The position numbers and the translations under genes were made by a program. Positions 51,173 through 61,264 of a stretch of 64,000 bases of DNA are shown here, in pieces. This DNA comes from Lachnospiraceae bacterium (GTDB lineage: Bacteria; Bacillota; Clostridia; Lachnospirales; Lachnospiraceae). The notes beneath the pieces are model-generated. The model was not told where the DNA came from, ran no database searches, and saw nothing but the letters and a program-made list of their open reading frames with translations. Where the stretch lies: NCBI GenBank assembly GCA_017463255.1, contig JAFTPP010000016.1:1-64000 (forward strand), written 5' to 3'. Numbering within the stretch: the stretch's first letter is position 1; every line of letters starts with the position of its first letter.

Positions 51173-52147
51173 ATGGCAAAAGAGATTAAAACAATCGGTG
51201 TACTGACAAGCGGCGGTGATGCACCGGGTATGAATGCAGCAATCAGAGCTGTAGTGCGTAAGGCACTTGCAAATGGTGTTAGCGTAAAAGGAATTAAAAA
51301 AGGTTATCAGGGACTTTTAAATGATGAAGTTATCGATATGCAAAAGCACTCTGTTTCGGATATTATCCAAAGAGGCGGTACTGTTTTGGGTACAGCCCGT
51401 TGTTCGGAATTCCGTACGGAAGAAGGACAGATTAAGGGTGCCGAAATTTGTAGAAAACACGGAATCGATGGTCTTGTAGTTATCGGCGGTGACGGTTCTT
51501 ACCGTGGCGCCCAGGCGCTTGCACGCCAGGGAATTAATGCGGTGGGCATTCCCGGAACCATTGACCTTGATATTGCATGTACTGATTATACCATCGGATT
51601 TGATACCGCTATTAATACCGCAATGGAAGCAATTGATAAGGTTAGGGATACTTCTTCTTCCCATGAAAGATGTTCGATTATTGAAGTAATGGGACGTAAC
51701 GCAGGTTACATTGCGCTTTGGTGCGGTGTTGCAAATGGTGCGGAAGATATCCTTCTTCCTGAAAAATATGATTACAACGAACAAAAGATTATTGACAATA
51801 TCATTAATAACCGTAAAAGAGGCAAGACTCACCACATTATTATTAATGCGGAAGGTATCGGACATTCTACTTCCATGGCAAGAAGAATTGAAGCAGCTAC
51901 CGGTATTGAAACCCGTGCTACTATCTTAGGATACATGCAGCGTGGCGGTAATCCAACCTGTAAGGACAGATATTATGCGTCTATTATGGGAGCTTATGCA
52001 GCTGACATTCTTTGTGCAGGAAAGACGAACCGCGTGGTAGGATACAGAAACGGAGAGTTTCAGGATTTTGATATTGATGAAGCACTTGCAATGCAGAAAG
52101 ATATTCCTGAATACCAGTATCAGGTAAGCCGTGCATTGTCTATGTAA
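51173..52147 (+). CDS. pfkA: ATP-dependent 6-phosphofructokinase
   Basis: 324 aa, 10 bp after dnaE. Commits glycolysis by phosphorylating fructose 6-phosphate. Motifs: LTSGGDAPGMNAAIRAVV, GGDGSYRGA (ATP site), PGTIDLDIACTDYTIGFDTA with the catalytic Asp, and MGRNAGYIAL. The glycine-rich GGDGS pattern points to the ATP-using rather than the pyrophosphate-using enzyme. GTGGAGG precedes ATG 51173. Confidence 0.96.
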   Translation: MAKEIKTIGVLTSGGDAPGMNAAIRAVVRKALANGVSVKGIKKGYQGLLNDEVIDMQKHSVSDIIQRGGTVLGTARCSEFRTEEGQIKGAEICRKHGIDGLVVIGGDGSYRGAQALARQGINAVGIPGTIDLDIACTDYTIGFDTAINTAMEAIDKVRDTSSSHERCSIIEVMGRNAGYIALWCGVANGAEDILLPEKYDYNEQKIIDNIINNRKRGKTHHIIINAEGIGHSTSMARRIEAATGIETRATILGYMQRGGNPTCKDRYYASIMGAYAADILCAGKTNRVVGYRNGEFQDFDIDEALAMQKDIPEYQYQVSRALSM

Positions 52148-52171
52148 AACCTAAGCTTGGAGGCTAAAGGG

Positions 52172-52981
52172 ATGATTACCAGTCTTTCAAATGCAAAGAT
52201 AAAAAATGTAGTGAATCTGGTGCAAAAGAGTAAGGTGCGAAATGAACAGGACTCTTTTGTGGTTGAGGGCGTAAAAATGTTTTTGGAAGCCCCGCTAGAG
52301 CTTGTGAGAGAAGTCTATGTATCACAAACCTACGAACAAAACCTGATTCATTCTACAGAACCGGAAAAACAGGAAATACTTGAAAAATTGCAGAAATGTG
52401 GTTATGAAACTGTTTCGGATGAATGTTTCCAGAAAATGTCGGACACACTAACACCACAAGGCGTTTTATGTGTTTTGAAAAAGTTACATTATGATTTAAC
52501 AAATATTCTGCAAAAAACAGATTCCGGTTCACTATTTGTTTTTTTAGAGAACTTACAGGACCCTGGCAATCTTGGAACTATTATGAGGACTTCCGAGGGA
52601 GCAGGTGTCCATGCAGTTATTATGACAAAAAAAACAGTTGATATTTATAACCCGAAGACCATTCGTGCCACTATGGGTTCCATTTATCGTGTTCCCTTTA
52701 TATATATAGAAGAAACACGTCAAACAATAGAGTTGTTAAAGGAAAATAAAGTCCGTGTTTATGCCGCTCATCTTAAGGGGACAACCTATTACGATAGCCA
52801 GGATTACACAGGCAGTACGGCTTTTTTAATCGGAAACGAAGGCAACGGATTAACAGAGGAAACAGCTGTTATGGCAGATACCTATATTAAGATTCCCATG
52901 CATGGAAAGTTGGAATCCTTAAACGCGGCAATCGCCACCTCGCTTTTAATCTATGAAGCGGAAAGACAGCGTAGAGGTTAA
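52172..52981 (+). CDS. TrmH/SpoU family RNA 2'-O-methyltransferase
   Basis: 269 aa from ATG 52172, with TTGGAGG at 52157-52163 as ribosome site. An N-terminal substrate-binding domain (NAKIKNVVNLVQKSKVRNEQ) precedes the SPOUT knot with motif 1 LENLQDPGNLGTIMRTSEGA, motif 2 LIGNEGNGLTEE and motif 3 IPMHGKLESLNAAIATSLL. It methylates a ribose in 23S rRNA or tRNA using SAM; the target nucleotide is not identifiable. Second-last of the dnaE run. Confidence 0.92.
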   Translation: MITSLSNAKIKNVVNLVQKSKVRNEQDSFVVEGVKMFLEAPLELVREVYVSQTYEQNLIHSTEPEKQEILEKLQKCGYETVSDECFQKMSDTLTPQGVLCVLKKLHYDLTNILQKTDSGSLFVFLENLQDPGNLGTIMRTSEGAGVHAVIMTKKTVDIYNPKTIRATMGSIYRVPFIYIEETRQTIELLKENKVRVYAAHLKGTTYYDSQDYTGSTAFLIGNEGNGLTEETAVMADTYIKIPMHGKLESLNAAIATSLLIYEAERQRRG

Positions 52982-53023
52982 TTAAATAACACTCGCTTTT
53001 AAAAGAAAGGAACGTGTGTCAAA

Positions 53024-53818
53024 ATGAAAATCGGATTTATCGGAACCGGGAATATGTCCACTGCAATTATTGCAGGATTATTAAAGAAGAAAGTAGTAAG
53101 TCCTTCGGATATTATTGCTTCCAGAAGAACAGAAAGTGCGCTGATTGCACTGCATGAAGAATACGGGATTCTTACCACAACAGATAACTGTAAAGTGGCG
53201 AAGGAAGCCGATATCGTCTTTTTGGCAGTAAAGCCTGTATTTATGCAACAGGTCATTGAAGAAATCCGCGACAGTATTCATGAAGATAAGATTATTGTAA
53301 CCATTGCAGCGGGAAAAAAGATGGAGTTTTATGAAACTTTATTTGGTAAAAAAATCAAGCTGGTCCGTTGCATGCCAAATACCCCGGCATTTGTGTTGGA
53401 AGGCTGTACGGGAATGTGTCATAACGGCAATTTATCCAAAGAAGAACTGGATACGGTTCTTAGTATTTTAAACAGCTTCGGAAAAGCAGGAATGGTAGCG
53501 GAAAATCTCATGGATGCAGTGGTAGCGGTAAGCGGAAGCTCTCCGGCATATGTGTTTATGATGATAGAAGCAATGGCCGATGCAGCCGTGAATGCAGGAA
53601 TGATGAGAAAGCAGGCTTACGAGTTTGCTGCACAGGCAGTTTTGGGAAGCGCTAAGATGGTTCTTGAGATGGAAAAACATCCGGGAGAATTGAAGGATAT
53701 GGTGTGCTCTCCGGGCGGTACAACCATCGAAGCAGTGAAGGTTTTAGAGGAATGCGGATTCAGGGCTGCCATCATGGAAGCCATGGAAGCTTGTGTGAAT
53801 AAATCGAAAATTCTCTAA
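53024..53818 (+). CDS. proC: Pyrroline-5-carboxylate reductase
   Basis: 264 aa. Last step of proline synthesis, NAD(P)H-dependent. N-terminal Rossmann motif IGFIGTGNMSTAIIAGLL, VRCMPNTPA in the middle, and the C-terminal helical signature SGSSPAYVFMMIEAMADAAV followed by GGTTIEAVK. Normal length. ATG 53024 with AAAGGAACG upstream. Probably the last gene of the dnaE operon. Confidence 0.95.
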   Translation: MKIGFIGTGNMSTAIIAGLLKKKVVSPSDIIASRRTESALIALHEEYGILTTTDNCKVAKEADIVFLAVKPVFMQQVIEEIRDSIHEDKIIVTIAAGKKMEFYETLFGKKIKLVRCMPNTPAFVLEGCTGMCHNGNLSKEELDTVLSILNSFGKAGMVAENLMDAVVAVSGSSPAYVFMMIEAMADAAVNAGMMRKQAYEFAAQAVLGSAKMVLEMEKHPGELKDMVCSPGGTTIEAVKVLEECGFRAAIMEAMEACVNKSKIL

Positions 53819-53828
53819 AATTCATGAC

Positions 53829-53857
53829 TTGACAAAAAAATAACCCTTTGATATTAT
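53829..53857 (+). promoter_or_regulatory. Strong promoter of the SleB-type hydrolase
   Basis: TTGACA (53829-53834), 17-bp spacer, TATTAT (53852-53857) with TGA extension; close to full consensus. Confidence 0.8.
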
Positions 53858-53912
53858 GAACGCCGTAACAAAAAATCGATGATGTAACAGTAGTAACAAT
53901 TTGGAGGTTTGA

Positions 53913-55025
53913 ATGAGAACAAAGAGAAATTGGTTACTTACCGGAGTAGTTATGGTAGTGGCCAGTGCATTGATGTTTCTTACACGAGGGACCGGATCAG
54001 AAGCAACTTATACAGACTATCTGGATACATTAAATGCGGGTGCTGCACTGATTATTGATGCAGACATCACAATGAATACAGATGATTTGAAAGAGTACAT
54101 TGAGAGTGTTAACGGAGGTACCGAAAAAGAATTAACCATTGAAGATACCCCGGAAACAGAAGAAGCAGAGCTTGTTATGGCGAATATCAAAAACAGTTTG
54201 AATGTTCGCGAGGAGCCAAGCGGCGATTCAAAAAGAGTCGGCAAGTTATATGCCGAATGTGGTGGAGTTATTTTAGAAAGACAGGACGGTTGGACCAAAT
54301 TAAAATCCGGCAATGTAGTAGGCTGGTGTTCTGATGATTATCTTCTTTTTGGAGATGATGCAGAAACCCTTGCAAGAGAAGTAGGGGAAAAGGTTGCAGT
54401 TGTTCTTGAGGATGGTCTTAGAATCAGAGGAGAAGCTGATTCAGAGGGCGTAACCTGTGGTTTTGTTAACAAGGATGATGTGTTAACAGTGACAGATGCA
54501 TATGAAGACGGGGATGACTGGGTTTCAATTACTTTTGATGAAACTGAAGCTTATGTATCTTCGGATTATGTGGTAGTAGAAATTCTCGTAGACAGTGGAG
54601 AAACTGTGGAAGAGATTAAAGAGCGTGAAGCTTTGGAAGAAGCAGAGCGATTGGCAAGAATTACGGACTATGGTGAATTCTCGGCATCAGAATGGGAATT
54701 AACACTTCTTGCGTCCATTATTTACTGTGAAGCCGGTAATCAGTCTTATGACGGTAAGGTTGCAGTAGGCGCGGTAGTATTAAACCGTTTGGAAAATAAA
54801 CGATTCCCGGATACCATTGAAGAGGTTATTTATCAGAAGAATCAGTTCTCACCTGCGGGAAGCGGATTCTTGGCAAGAATCTTAGATGAAGAAAAAGCCA
54901 CAGAAAGCTGTTATGAAGCAGCAAAAGCTGCTTTATCCGGCGAATCACCGGTTGGTGATTGTCTGTTCTTTAGAAGAACAGGAACAAAAGAAGGTCAGGT
55001 TATCGGTGACCACGTATTTTATTAA
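53913..55025 (+). CDS. Secreted cell wall hydrolase (two SH3 domains, SleB/CwlJ-like)
   Basis: 370 aa with an N-terminal hydrophobic export segment. Two bacterial SH3 domains at about 85-150 and 160-230 (SLNVREEPSGDSKRVGKLY; GLRIRGEADSEGVTCGFV) would bind peptidoglycan. A coiled linker leads to a Hydrolase_2 domain related to spore-cortex enzymes SleB and CwlJ (SIIYCEAGNQSYDGKVAVGA, VVLNRL). The catalytic Glu is in YCEAGN. It could act in vegetative wall turnover or germination; the sequence does not decide. TTGGAGG precedes ATG 53913. Confidence 0.88.
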   Translation: MRTKRNWLLTGVVMVVASALMFLTRGTGSEATYTDYLDTLNAGAALIIDADITMNTDDLKEYIESVNGGTEKELTIEDTPETEEAELVMANIKNSLNVREEPSGDSKRVGKLYAECGGVILERQDGWTKLKSGNVVGWCSDDYLLFGDDAETLAREVGEKVAVVLEDGLRIRGEADSEGVTCGFVNKDDVLTVTDAYEDGDDWVSITFDETEAYVSSDYVVVEILVDSGETVEEIKEREALEEAERLARITDYGEFSASEWELTLLASIIYCEAGNQSYDGKVAVGAVVLNRLENKRFPDTIEEVIYQKNQFSPAGSGFLARILDEEKATESCYEAAKAALSGESPVGDCLFFRRTGTKEGQVIGDHVFY

Positions 55026-55046
55026 TTCATATTTCTGATTCGTAAA

Positions 55047-55068
55047 GGGGGATGCAGTTGCATCTCCC
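55047..55068 (+). terminator. Weak terminator-like hairpin
   Basis: GGGGGATGCA and TGCATCTCCC can pair with one G-U and a short loop; the T-tail (TTAGTTGCTT) is poor. Confidence 0.35.
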
Positions 55069-55154
55069 TTAGTTGCTTCTATTAATGCATTAGGACTTGC
55101 AAGGGGAAATAAAATAATGTAAGATGTTTCTATGGTCAGAAAGGGGTGTTCAGA

Positions 55155-55589
55155 ATGAATATGGTTATTTTTTGGCTGATTACTTTGGTAATATTAGTGG
55201 TGATTGAACTTGCAACCATGGGATTAACAACTATTTGGTTTGCGGGCGGCTCCCTGGTATCTGTATTTGTAGCAATGGCAGGGGGAAAACCGTGGCTTCA
55301 GATTGTAATCTTTTTAGTGGTATCAGGTATCCTTCTGATATTTACAAGACCCATTGCAGTCAGGTATTTTAACCGTGAAAGGGTAAAGACTAATTCAGAG
55401 AGTCTAATCGGCGAGCAGGCCGTTGTAACATCTGAAATCAATAATCTGCTTGGAACAGGAGCAGCATCCGTTGGAGGAATCGAATGGACAGCGCGTGCTT
55501 TGGAGGATGAGATTATTCCTAAGGATGCGGTGGTTATCATTGAGGAAATCCAAGGAGTAAAATTAATTGTGAAGAAAAGTGAGGAATAA
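55155..55589 (+). CDS. NfeD family membrane protein
   Basis: 144 aa from ATG 55155 (AAGGGGTG upstream). Three to four membrane helices fill the first 70 residues, followed by a small OB-fold domain (SLIGEQAVVTSEINNLLGTG ... GVKLIVKK). NfeD proteins work with SPFH-domain partners in membrane microdomain organisation; the SPFH gene starts 3 bp after this stop, the usual pairing. Confidence 0.88.
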   Translation: MNMVIFWLITLVILVVIELATMGLTTIWFAGGSLVSVFVAMAGGKPWLQIVIFLVVSGILLIFTRPIAVRYFNRERVKTNSESLIGEQAVVTSEINNLLGTGAASVGGIEWTARALEDEIIPKDAVVIIEEIQGVKLIVKKSEE

Positions 55590-55592
55590 GAC

Positions 55593-56525
55593 ATGAATGA
55601 TCCGGTATTAGTTGTTTTGATTGTACTTTTAGTATTATTAGTAATATTGTTGTTCTCTTGTGTGAAGATTGTACCACAGGCAAGTGCGTATGTTATTGAA
55701 CGTCTTGGTGCTTATCAGGGAACATGGAATGTTGGTATGCATTTTAAAATACCATTCGTTGATAAAGTAGCAAATAAGGTTATGTTAAAAGAGCAGGTAG
55801 TTGACTTTGCTCCACAGCCTGTTATCACAAGCGACAACGTAACCATGAGAATTGACACAGTAGTATTCTATCAGATTACAGATCCTAAGTTGTATACTTA
55901 CGGTGTGGAACGTCCGATTATGGCTATTGAAAATCTGACAGCGACCACACTGCGTAACATTATCGGTGAGCTTGAATTTGATGAGACTTTAACATCAAGA
56001 GAGACCATCAATACCAAGATGAGAGCAACCTTGGATGTTTCAACAGACCCATGGGGAATCAAGGTAAACCGTGTAGAACTTAAGAATATTATTCCACCTG
56101 CTGATATCCAGAACGCAATGGAAAAAGTTATGAAGGCAGAACGTGAACGTCGTGAAGCCGTTACAAGAGCAGAAGGTGAGAAACAGGCAAGCATCACTGT
56201 TGCAGAAGGTAAGAAAGCAGCAGCAATTCTTGAAGCAGAAGCTGAAAAAGCAACAGCAATCTTAAGAGCGGAAGCTGAAAAAGAAAAGACAATCCGTGAA
56301 GCGGAAGGTCAGGCTGAAGCGATTATGAAAGTACAGCAGGCTACTGCAGACGGTATCCGCATGATTAAGGAAGCCGGCGCAGATGACGCAGTATTAAAGC
56401 TTAAGAGCCTTGAAGCATTTGAAAAGGCAGCAGACGGCAAAGCAACCAAGATTATTATCCCGTCTGAGATTCAGGGACTTGCAGGTCTTGCAACATCATT
56501 TAAGGAAGTAATCACAAAGGAATAA
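55593..56525 (+). CDS. SPFH/band 7 domain protein
   Basis: 310 aa. An N-terminal membrane helix is followed by the SPFH domain (ASAYVIERLGAYQGTWNVGM; AFYQITDPKLYTYGVE-type block) and a long Ala/Glu coiled coil (AEGEKQASITVAEGKKAAAI). Similar to paraslipin/YbbK (QmcA) type stomatins that form oligomers at the membrane and accompany NfeD. Co-transcribed with the upstream nfeD-like gene; terminator follows. Confidence 0.92.
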   Translation: MNDPVLVVLIVLLVLLVILLFSCVKIVPQASAYVIERLGAYQGTWNVGMHFKIPFVDKVANKVMLKEQVVDFAPQPVITSDNVTMRIDTVVFYQITDPKLYTYGVERPIMAIENLTATTLRNIIGELEFDETLTSRETINTKMRATLDVSTDPWGIKVNRVELKNIIPPADIQNAMEKVMKAERERREAVTRAEGEKQASITVAEGKKAAAILEAEAEKATAILRAEAEKEKTIREAEGQAEAIMKVQQATADGIRMIKEAGADDAVLKLKSLEAFEKAADGKATKIIIPSEIQGLAGLATSFKEVITKE

Positions 56526-56536
56526 CATAAAGAAAG

Positions 56537-56572
56537 GTCCTTGCGTAGCCGCAAGGACTCTTTTCCTTTTTC
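56537..56572 (+). terminator. Terminator before argF
   Basis: GTCCTTGCG (56537-56545) pairs with CGCAAGGAC (56550-56558), then a TCTTTTCCTTTTT tail. A second small hairpin AGTGGC/GCCACT (56573-56586) follows in the argF leader. Confidence 0.85.
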
Positions 56573-56612
56573 AGTGGCGGGCCACTAAGAAGGAAGCAAT
56601 GGAGGTAAAAAC

Positions 56613-57617
56613 ATGAATTTAGTAGGACGCGATTTTTTAACATTAAAGGATTATACTGCGCAAGAGATTTTATATCTTCTTGATTTGGCAGCAGTATTAA
56701 AGGACAAAAAGAAAAAGGGTGAATTGGTAGATGTTTACAGAGGAAGAAATATTGCTCTTATTTTTGAAAAGACCAGTACACGTACCCGTTGTGCTTTTGA
56801 AGTTGCTGCCCACGATTTAGGAATGGGAACTACATACCTTGATCCTTCTGTATCACAGATTGGTACAAAGGAAAGTGTTGCAGACACAGCAGCCATTCTT
56901 GCAGGAATGTTTGACGGAATTGAATACCGTGGTTATGGACAGGAAATCGTGGAAGAATTTGCTAAATATTCTAAAGTACCTGTTTGGAATGGTCTTACCA
57001 ATGAATACCATCCGACACAGATGCTTGCGGACATGTTAACCATCCGTGAAAAACTGGGAAGATTAAAAGGCGTTAAATTAGTATATATGGGTGATGCAAG
57101 ATACAATATGGGTAATTCCTTAATGATTGCATGCTCAAAATTAGGTATGCACTACGTTGCATGTACCACAAAGAATTATTTTCCGGACGCTGACCTTGTG
57201 GCTTTATGTGAAGAATATGCCAAGGAAAGCGGTGCAACCATTACGTTGACAGAAGATGTAATGCAAGGAACCAAGGACGCAGATGTTATCTATACAGACG
57301 TATGGGTATCCATGGGTGAACCGGTGGAAGTATGGGAATCAAGAATTAAGGAATTATATCCATATCAGGTAAATGCCAAGGTAATGGAAAATGCGGGGAA
57401 AGATGCTATCTTTATGCATTGTCTGCCTGCATATCATGATTTAAAGACCAAAGTGGGAAGAGAAATTTATGAGAAATTTGGTCTTACAGAGTTAGAGGTA
57501 ACAGATGAAGTATTTAGCTCTGCCCAGTCAGTGGTATTTGACGAAGGTGAAAACCGTATGCATACCATTAAGGCTGTTATGGCGGCTACTTTGGGCGATT
57601 GCTCACAGTGGGTATAA
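56613..57617 (+). CDS. argF: Ornithine carbamoyltransferase
   Basis: 334 aa. Forms citrulline from ornithine and carbamoyl phosphate, in arginine synthesis or, in reverse, in the deiminase pathway. Motifs: [15 protein letters not shown] (carbamoyl phosphate, near residue 50), [11 protein letters not shown] and MHCLPAYHD with the ornithine-side Cys near 272. TGGAGGT precedes ATG 56613. No other arginine gene is near, so the pathway direction is unclear. First gene of a five-gene run. Confidence 0.95.
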   Translation: MNLVGRDFLTLKDYTAQEILYLLDLAAVLKDKKKKGELVDVYRGRNIALIFEKTSTRTRCAFEVAAHDLGMGTTYLDPSVSQIGTKESVADTAAILAGMFDGIEYRGYGQEIVEEFAKYSKVPVWNGLTNEYHPTQMLADMLTIREKLGRLKGVKLVYMGDARYNMGNSLMIACSKLGMHYVACTTKNYFPDADLVALCEEYAKESGATITLTEDVMQGTKDADVIYTDVWVSMGEPVEVWESRIKELYPYQVNAKVMENAGKDAIFMHCLPAYHDLKTKVGREIYEKFGLTELEVTDEVFSSAQSVVFDEGENRMHTIKAVMAATLGDCSQWV

Positions 57618-57631
57618 GGATTGAAACAGTA

Positions 57632-58417
57632 GTGGATAAAGAGATTATTTTTTTACCGATAACCGATTCCACCAATGAAGAAGCAAAACGTCTGGCTCAA
57701 AAAGATGCCAAAGAGGGTACGGTAGTGACAGCGGATGTCCAGACTGCGGGAAAAGGCAGAAAAGGCAGAAGCTGGCATACCGGTGAAAAGACAACCCTGG
57801 CAATGAGTTTTTTGTTACGCCCTTATGAAAATGTGGGGCTATTGCCGGATCAGGCGTCCATGATTACCTTGGTGGCAGCAGTCAGTGTTGCAAAGGCAAT
57901 TGAAAAAATGATGAAAAAAACCGGGGTGAAGGAAGTACCGGAGATTTTAATTAAATGGCCCAATGATATTGTTATCAATGGGAAAAAGGCCTGTGGTATT
58001 TTGACGGAGATGCAGTTAAAGGGATGCGATATTGACTATGTGGTAGTGGGAATCGGCGTAAATGTGAATCAGAATGGTTTCCCGGAGGATATTGAAGATA
58101 TTGCCACATCCATGAGGATGGAAACGGGGTTTTCTTTTGACAGGGATGAATTGCTTGATGGGATTATGAATGAATTTGGGCATTTCTATCCGTTGTTTTG
58201 CAGTAAAAAGGATTTAAGTCTGTTAAAAGATACTTACGAAGAATTGCTTATTAACAAAAACCGTGAAGTGAAGGTATTAGACCCCAAAGGAGAGTATCAG
58301 GGGATTGCCCTTGGTATTGATCATGAGGGACAGCTGTTAGTAAAGCTTGCGGATGGTAACATCCGTCCCATCTATGCCGGAGAGGTTTCCGTGCGCGGTT
58401 TGTACGGATATGTGTAA
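57632..58417 (+). CDS. birA: Biotin--[acetyl-CoA-carboxylase] ligase (no HTH)
   Basis: About 261 aa, short form lacking the N-terminal DNA-binding domain of BirA, so an enzyme only. Motifs: TDSTNEEAKRL, AGKGRKGRSWH (biotinyl-AMP loop), IKWPNDIVINGKKACGILTE with the catalytic Lys, and a C-terminal SH3-like domain. The start is uncertain: GTG 57632 (AAGGA 11 nt before, overlapping the argF stop) or TTG 57599 within argF. Attaches biotin to carboxylase carrier protein. Confidence 0.9.
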   Translation: MDKEIIFLPITDSTNEEAKRLAQKDAKEGTVVTADVQTAGKGRKGRSWHTGEKTTLAMSFLLRPYENVGLLPDQASMITLVAAVSVAKAIEKMMKKTGVKEVPEILIKWPNDIVINGKKACGILTEMQLKGCDIDYVVVGIGVNVNQNGFPEDIEDIATSMRMETGFSFDRDELLDGIMNEFGHFYPLFCSKKDLSLLKDTYEELLINKNREVKVLDPKGEYQGIALGIDHEGQLLVKLADGNIRPIYAGEVSVRGLYGYV

Positions 58418-58470
58418 ATGATAGAAAATCGCAGGTGCGTTACGCTTTGCGGTTTAGAACGGAGTAAGCT

Positions 58471-58818
58471 ATGAGTCAGGAAAGAGTAGTGCTTTGCGGC
58501 GCCAATGCGTATGACAAGAAATATTATTTTAATGAACAGTTTAAGGCAATGCCACAGTCCATTCAGGATGAATTGCATATTATCTGCGTGCTGTTTACCG
58601 AGGAAGTTGGCGGAATCATTACGTTGGTGTTTGACGAAGAGGGTGTGTTGCAGATTGAAACCCAGGCAGATGCGGATGACTTTTACTATGATGATATCGG
58701 CAGTGCCCTGCTTGTAAAAGAAATACAGCGAAAGAGACAGGAATTATTGGAATCCTTGAATCTTTTTTACAGAGTATTTATTTTAAAAGAAGATGTAAGC
58801 GGATTATTGGAAGAATAA
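58471..58818 (+). CDS. Conserved hypothetical protein (115 aa, DUF6145-like)
   Basis: Small acidic cytoplasmic protein starting [20 protein letters not shown], with a compact alpha/beta middle ([20 protein letters not shown]) and a helical C-terminus. I associate it with a small family of Lachnospiraceae proteins (DUF6145) of unknown function, from memory only. It lies between birA and coaX, 10 bp before the latter, so it is a member of the operon. Confidence 0.7.
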   Translation: MSQERVVLCGANAYDKKYYFNEQFKAMPQSIQDELHIICVLFTEEVGGIITLVFDEEGVLQIETQADADDFYYDDIGSALLVKEIQRKRQELLESLNLFYRVFILKEDVSGLLEE

Positions 58819-58828
58819 GGAGACAAAC

Positions 58829-59605
58829 ATGGTTTTAGTCATTGATGTTGGAAATACGAATATTACTTTTGGTGTTTATAAAGAAAATGAAATGATAACT
58901 ACTTTTCGAATGATGAGTAAGCAACCAAAGACTTCGGACGAGTATGGTATTAATATCCGTGAGCTTTTAAAGGCAAATGGGGTGGATTTTAAAAATATCG
59001 AAGGCGTTATTATTGCAAGCGTTGTACCAAATGTGATGCATTCTTTGACAGGTGCCATCATAAGATATTTAAATTGTACACCGATTATTGTGGGACCGGG
59101 GGTAAAAACCGGAATTGTGATTACTGCGGATAACCCAAGAGAAATCGGACCGGACAGAATTGTAGACGTGGTAGCTGCTTATGAAAAATACGGCGGTCCT
59201 GTGTTGGTTTTGGATTTTGGAACGGCTACAACTTATGACCTTGTGAATGAAAAAGGAGAATTTGGTGTGGGTATTACTGCGCCGGGTATCCGTATTTCTG
59301 CCAAGGCTTTATGGGAAGATACTGCGAAACTTCCGGAAATCGAGATTAAAAAACCAAAGTCCATTCTGGCTTCAGAGACCATTTCCAGCATGCAGGCGGG
59401 ACTTGTATACGGTCAGATTGGCCAGACAGAATACATTATCCGTCAGGTGAAAAAAGAGACGGGCCTTTCGGACTTAAAAGTCGTGGCAACCGGAGGCTTG
59501 GGAAGATTGATTTCCGATGAAACGGATATGATTGATGTATATGATCCTTCTTTAACCTTGGATGGTCTTAAAATCATATATGATAAGAATTGCAAGAACA
59601 AATAA
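58829..59605 (+). CDS. coaX: Type III pantothenate kinase
   Basis: 258 aa. First step of coenzyme A synthesis. ASKHA-fold motifs: [14 protein letters not shown] at the N-terminus (phosphate loop), [29 protein letters not shown] with the catalytic Asp and [10 protein letters not shown]. Needs a monovalent cation and is not inhibited by CoA in known members. AAGGAGA precedes ATG 58829. Confidence 0.95.
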   Translation: MVLVIDVGNTNITFGVYKENEMITTFRMMSKQPKTSDEYGINIRELLKANGVDFKNIEGVIIASVVPNVMHSLTGAIIRYLNCTPIIVGPGVKTGIVITADNPREIGPDRIVDVVAAYEKYGGPVLVLDFGTATTYDLVNEKGEFGVGITAPGIRISAKALWEDTAKLPEIEIKKPKSILASETISSMQAGLVYGQIGQTEYIIRQVKKETGLSDLKVVATGGLGRLISDETDMIDVYDPSLTLDGLKIIYDKNCKNK

Positions 59606-59656
59606 TAAATGAGAATCTGTCATAGTACAGTCACTGTGACATGATGAGAAACAGAA

Positions 59657-60622
59657 ATGAATAAGCTTAAAATCGGAAATGTAGAATTAAAGAATAATAT
59701 CATTCTCGCACCAATGGCAGGGGTAACCGATCTGCCGTTCCGCTTGATTTGTAAAGAGCAGGGTGCGGGTTTGCTATGTATGGAAATGGTAAGTGCCAAG
59801 GCAATTTACTATAACAACAAGAATACGGAGACCTTACTCGAAATTCATGAAGAGGAAATTCCGGTTTCTTTGCAGTTGTTTGGTTCAGACCCTGATATTA
59901 TCAGTCAGATGGCGGCAAGAATTGAGGAAAGACCATTTTCTATTTTGGACATTAATATGGGATGTCCGGTGCCTAAGGTTGTCAATAACCATGAAGGCTC
60001 AGCGCTTATGAAAAATCCTAAGCTTGCGGCAGAAATTGTCCGTAAAACAGTGGCAGCCATTCAAAAGCCTGTTACCGCCAAAATCAGAAAAGGTTTTGAT
60101 GATGACCATGTGAATGCGGTAGAAATGGCTAAGTACTTAGAGGATGCCGGGGCATCTGCCATTGCGGTACACGGAAGAACAAGAGAACAGTACTATTCCG
60201 GCAAAGCCGACTGGGATATTATCAGACAGGTGGTGGAAGCGGTTCGTATTCCTGTTATTGGAAACGGAGACATCTGCACTGCATTAGATGCAGAAAGAAT
60301 GTTAAAGGAAACAGGATGTGCCGGTGTTATGATTGGGCGAGGCGCCCAAGGGAATCCGTGGATATTCCATCAGTTAGATACTTATTTTAGAACAGGGCAG
60401 ATGGAAGAAAAACCGGATAAGGAAACGGTAAAGGCCACAATTCTTAAGCATGCCAAGCTTCAGAGACAATATAAAGGGGACTATACGGGAATCCGGGAGA
60501 TGCGTAAGCATATGTCCTGGTACACAACGGGATATCCCCATTCCGCAAAACTCAGACAGCAGATTAATTATTTGGAAAGCTTTGAGGAATTGGAAGAAAT
60601 GATTATGAATCTTTTTTCGTAA
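59657..60622 (+). CDS. dusB: tRNA-dihydrouridine synthase
   Basis: 321 aa, FMN-dependent reductase of tRNA uridines. TIM barrel with [16 protein letters not shown] near the N-terminus, the catalytic-Cys segment [32 protein letters not shown] and the phosphate-binding [16 protein letters not shown]-terminal helical domain with the DusB-like [14 protein letters not shown] segment. It is the last gene of the argF run; greA has its own promoter. Confidence 0.94.
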   Translation: MNKLKIGNVELKNNIILAPMAGVTDLPFRLICKEQGAGLLCMEMVSAKAIYYNNKNTETLLEIHEEEIPVSLQLFGSDPDIISQMAARIEERPFSILDINMGCPVPKVVNNHEGSALMKNPKLAAEIVRKTVAAIQKPVTAKIRKGFDDDHVNAVEMAKYLEDAGASAIAVHGRTREQYYSGKADWDIIRQVVEAVRIPVIGNGDICTALDAERMLKETGCAGVMIGRGAQGNPWIFHQLDTYFRTGQMEEKPDKETVKATILKHAKLQRQYKGDYTGIREMRKHMSWYTTGYPHSAKLRQQINYLESFEELEEMIMNLFS

Positions 60623-60634
60623 AATCTTTCATGC

Positions 60635-60664
60635 TTGACAGGTTTTAGGCATATAAGGTATAAT
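60635..60664 (+). promoter_or_regulatory. greA-lysS promoter
   Basis: TTGACA (60635-60640), 18-bp spacer, TATAAT (60659-60664). Both boxes are full consensus. Confidence 0.8.
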
Positions 60665-60751
60665 ACCGTAGTTATACGGGCAAATATAATCCTTGTGACG
60701 CAGAATTTAAGGGATTACACAATAAAAACGAGAATGGGAAGGGTAATAAAG

Positions 60752-61234
60752 ATGGAAGAAAAGAAGAATATACTTACTTACGAAGGTCTTAGAAAATACG
60801 AAGACGAATTACAGGATTTGAAAGTAGTTAAGAGAAAAGAAGTAGCTCAGAAGATTAAAGAAGCAAGAGAACAGGGCGACTTATCCGAAAACGCTGAATA
60901 TGATGCAGCAAAAGACGAACAGCGTGACATCGAAGCAAGAATTGAAGAATTAGAGAAGATTCTTAAAAACGCTGAAGTTGTTGTAGAAGAGGAAGTTGAT
61001 TTAAACAGAATCAGCATCGGATGTAAGGTTACTATTTTAGACGTAGAATATAATGAAGAATTAGAATATAAAATCGTTGGTTCCACAGAGGCAAACAGCT
61101 TAAAGGGTAAGATTTCCAACGAATCACCTGTTGGTAAAGCATTAATCGGTGCGAAAAAAGGACAGACAGTACAGGTAGAAACACAGGCAGGTGTATTGAA
61201 ATATAAAGTTTTAGGTATTGAAAGATCCAATTAA
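60752..61234 (+). CDS. greA: Transcription elongation factor GreA
   Basis: 160 aa from ATG 60752 (GGAAGGG upstream); upstream in-frame codons contain the promoter. N-terminal coiled coil with the acidic tip QGDLSENAEYDAAKDEQRDI, whose Asp/Glu residues stimulate transcript cleavage in stalled RNA polymerase, and the C-terminal FKBP-like domain (ISNESPVGKALIGAKKGQTV). Normal length. Followed by lysS after 30 bp. Confidence 0.96.
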   Translation: MEEKKNILTYEGLRKYEDELQDLKVVKRKEVAQKIKEAREQGDLSENAEYDAAKDEQRDIEARIEELEKILKNAEVVVEEEVDLNRISIGCKVTILDVEYNEELEYKIVGSTEANSLKGKISNESPVGKALIGAKKGQTVQVETQAGVLKYKVLGIERSN

Positions 61235-61264
61235 TCCGCAGATAAGAGTTAAGGAGTGATGAAA

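Noticed and set aside
51317..51865. 182-aa minus-strand frame inside pfkA
   Set aside because: Antisense to a conserved enzyme; no promoter or ribosome site.
60635..60751. 39-residue N-terminal extension of greA
   Set aside because: The segment contains the consensus promoter itself; GreA family length fits ATG 60752.
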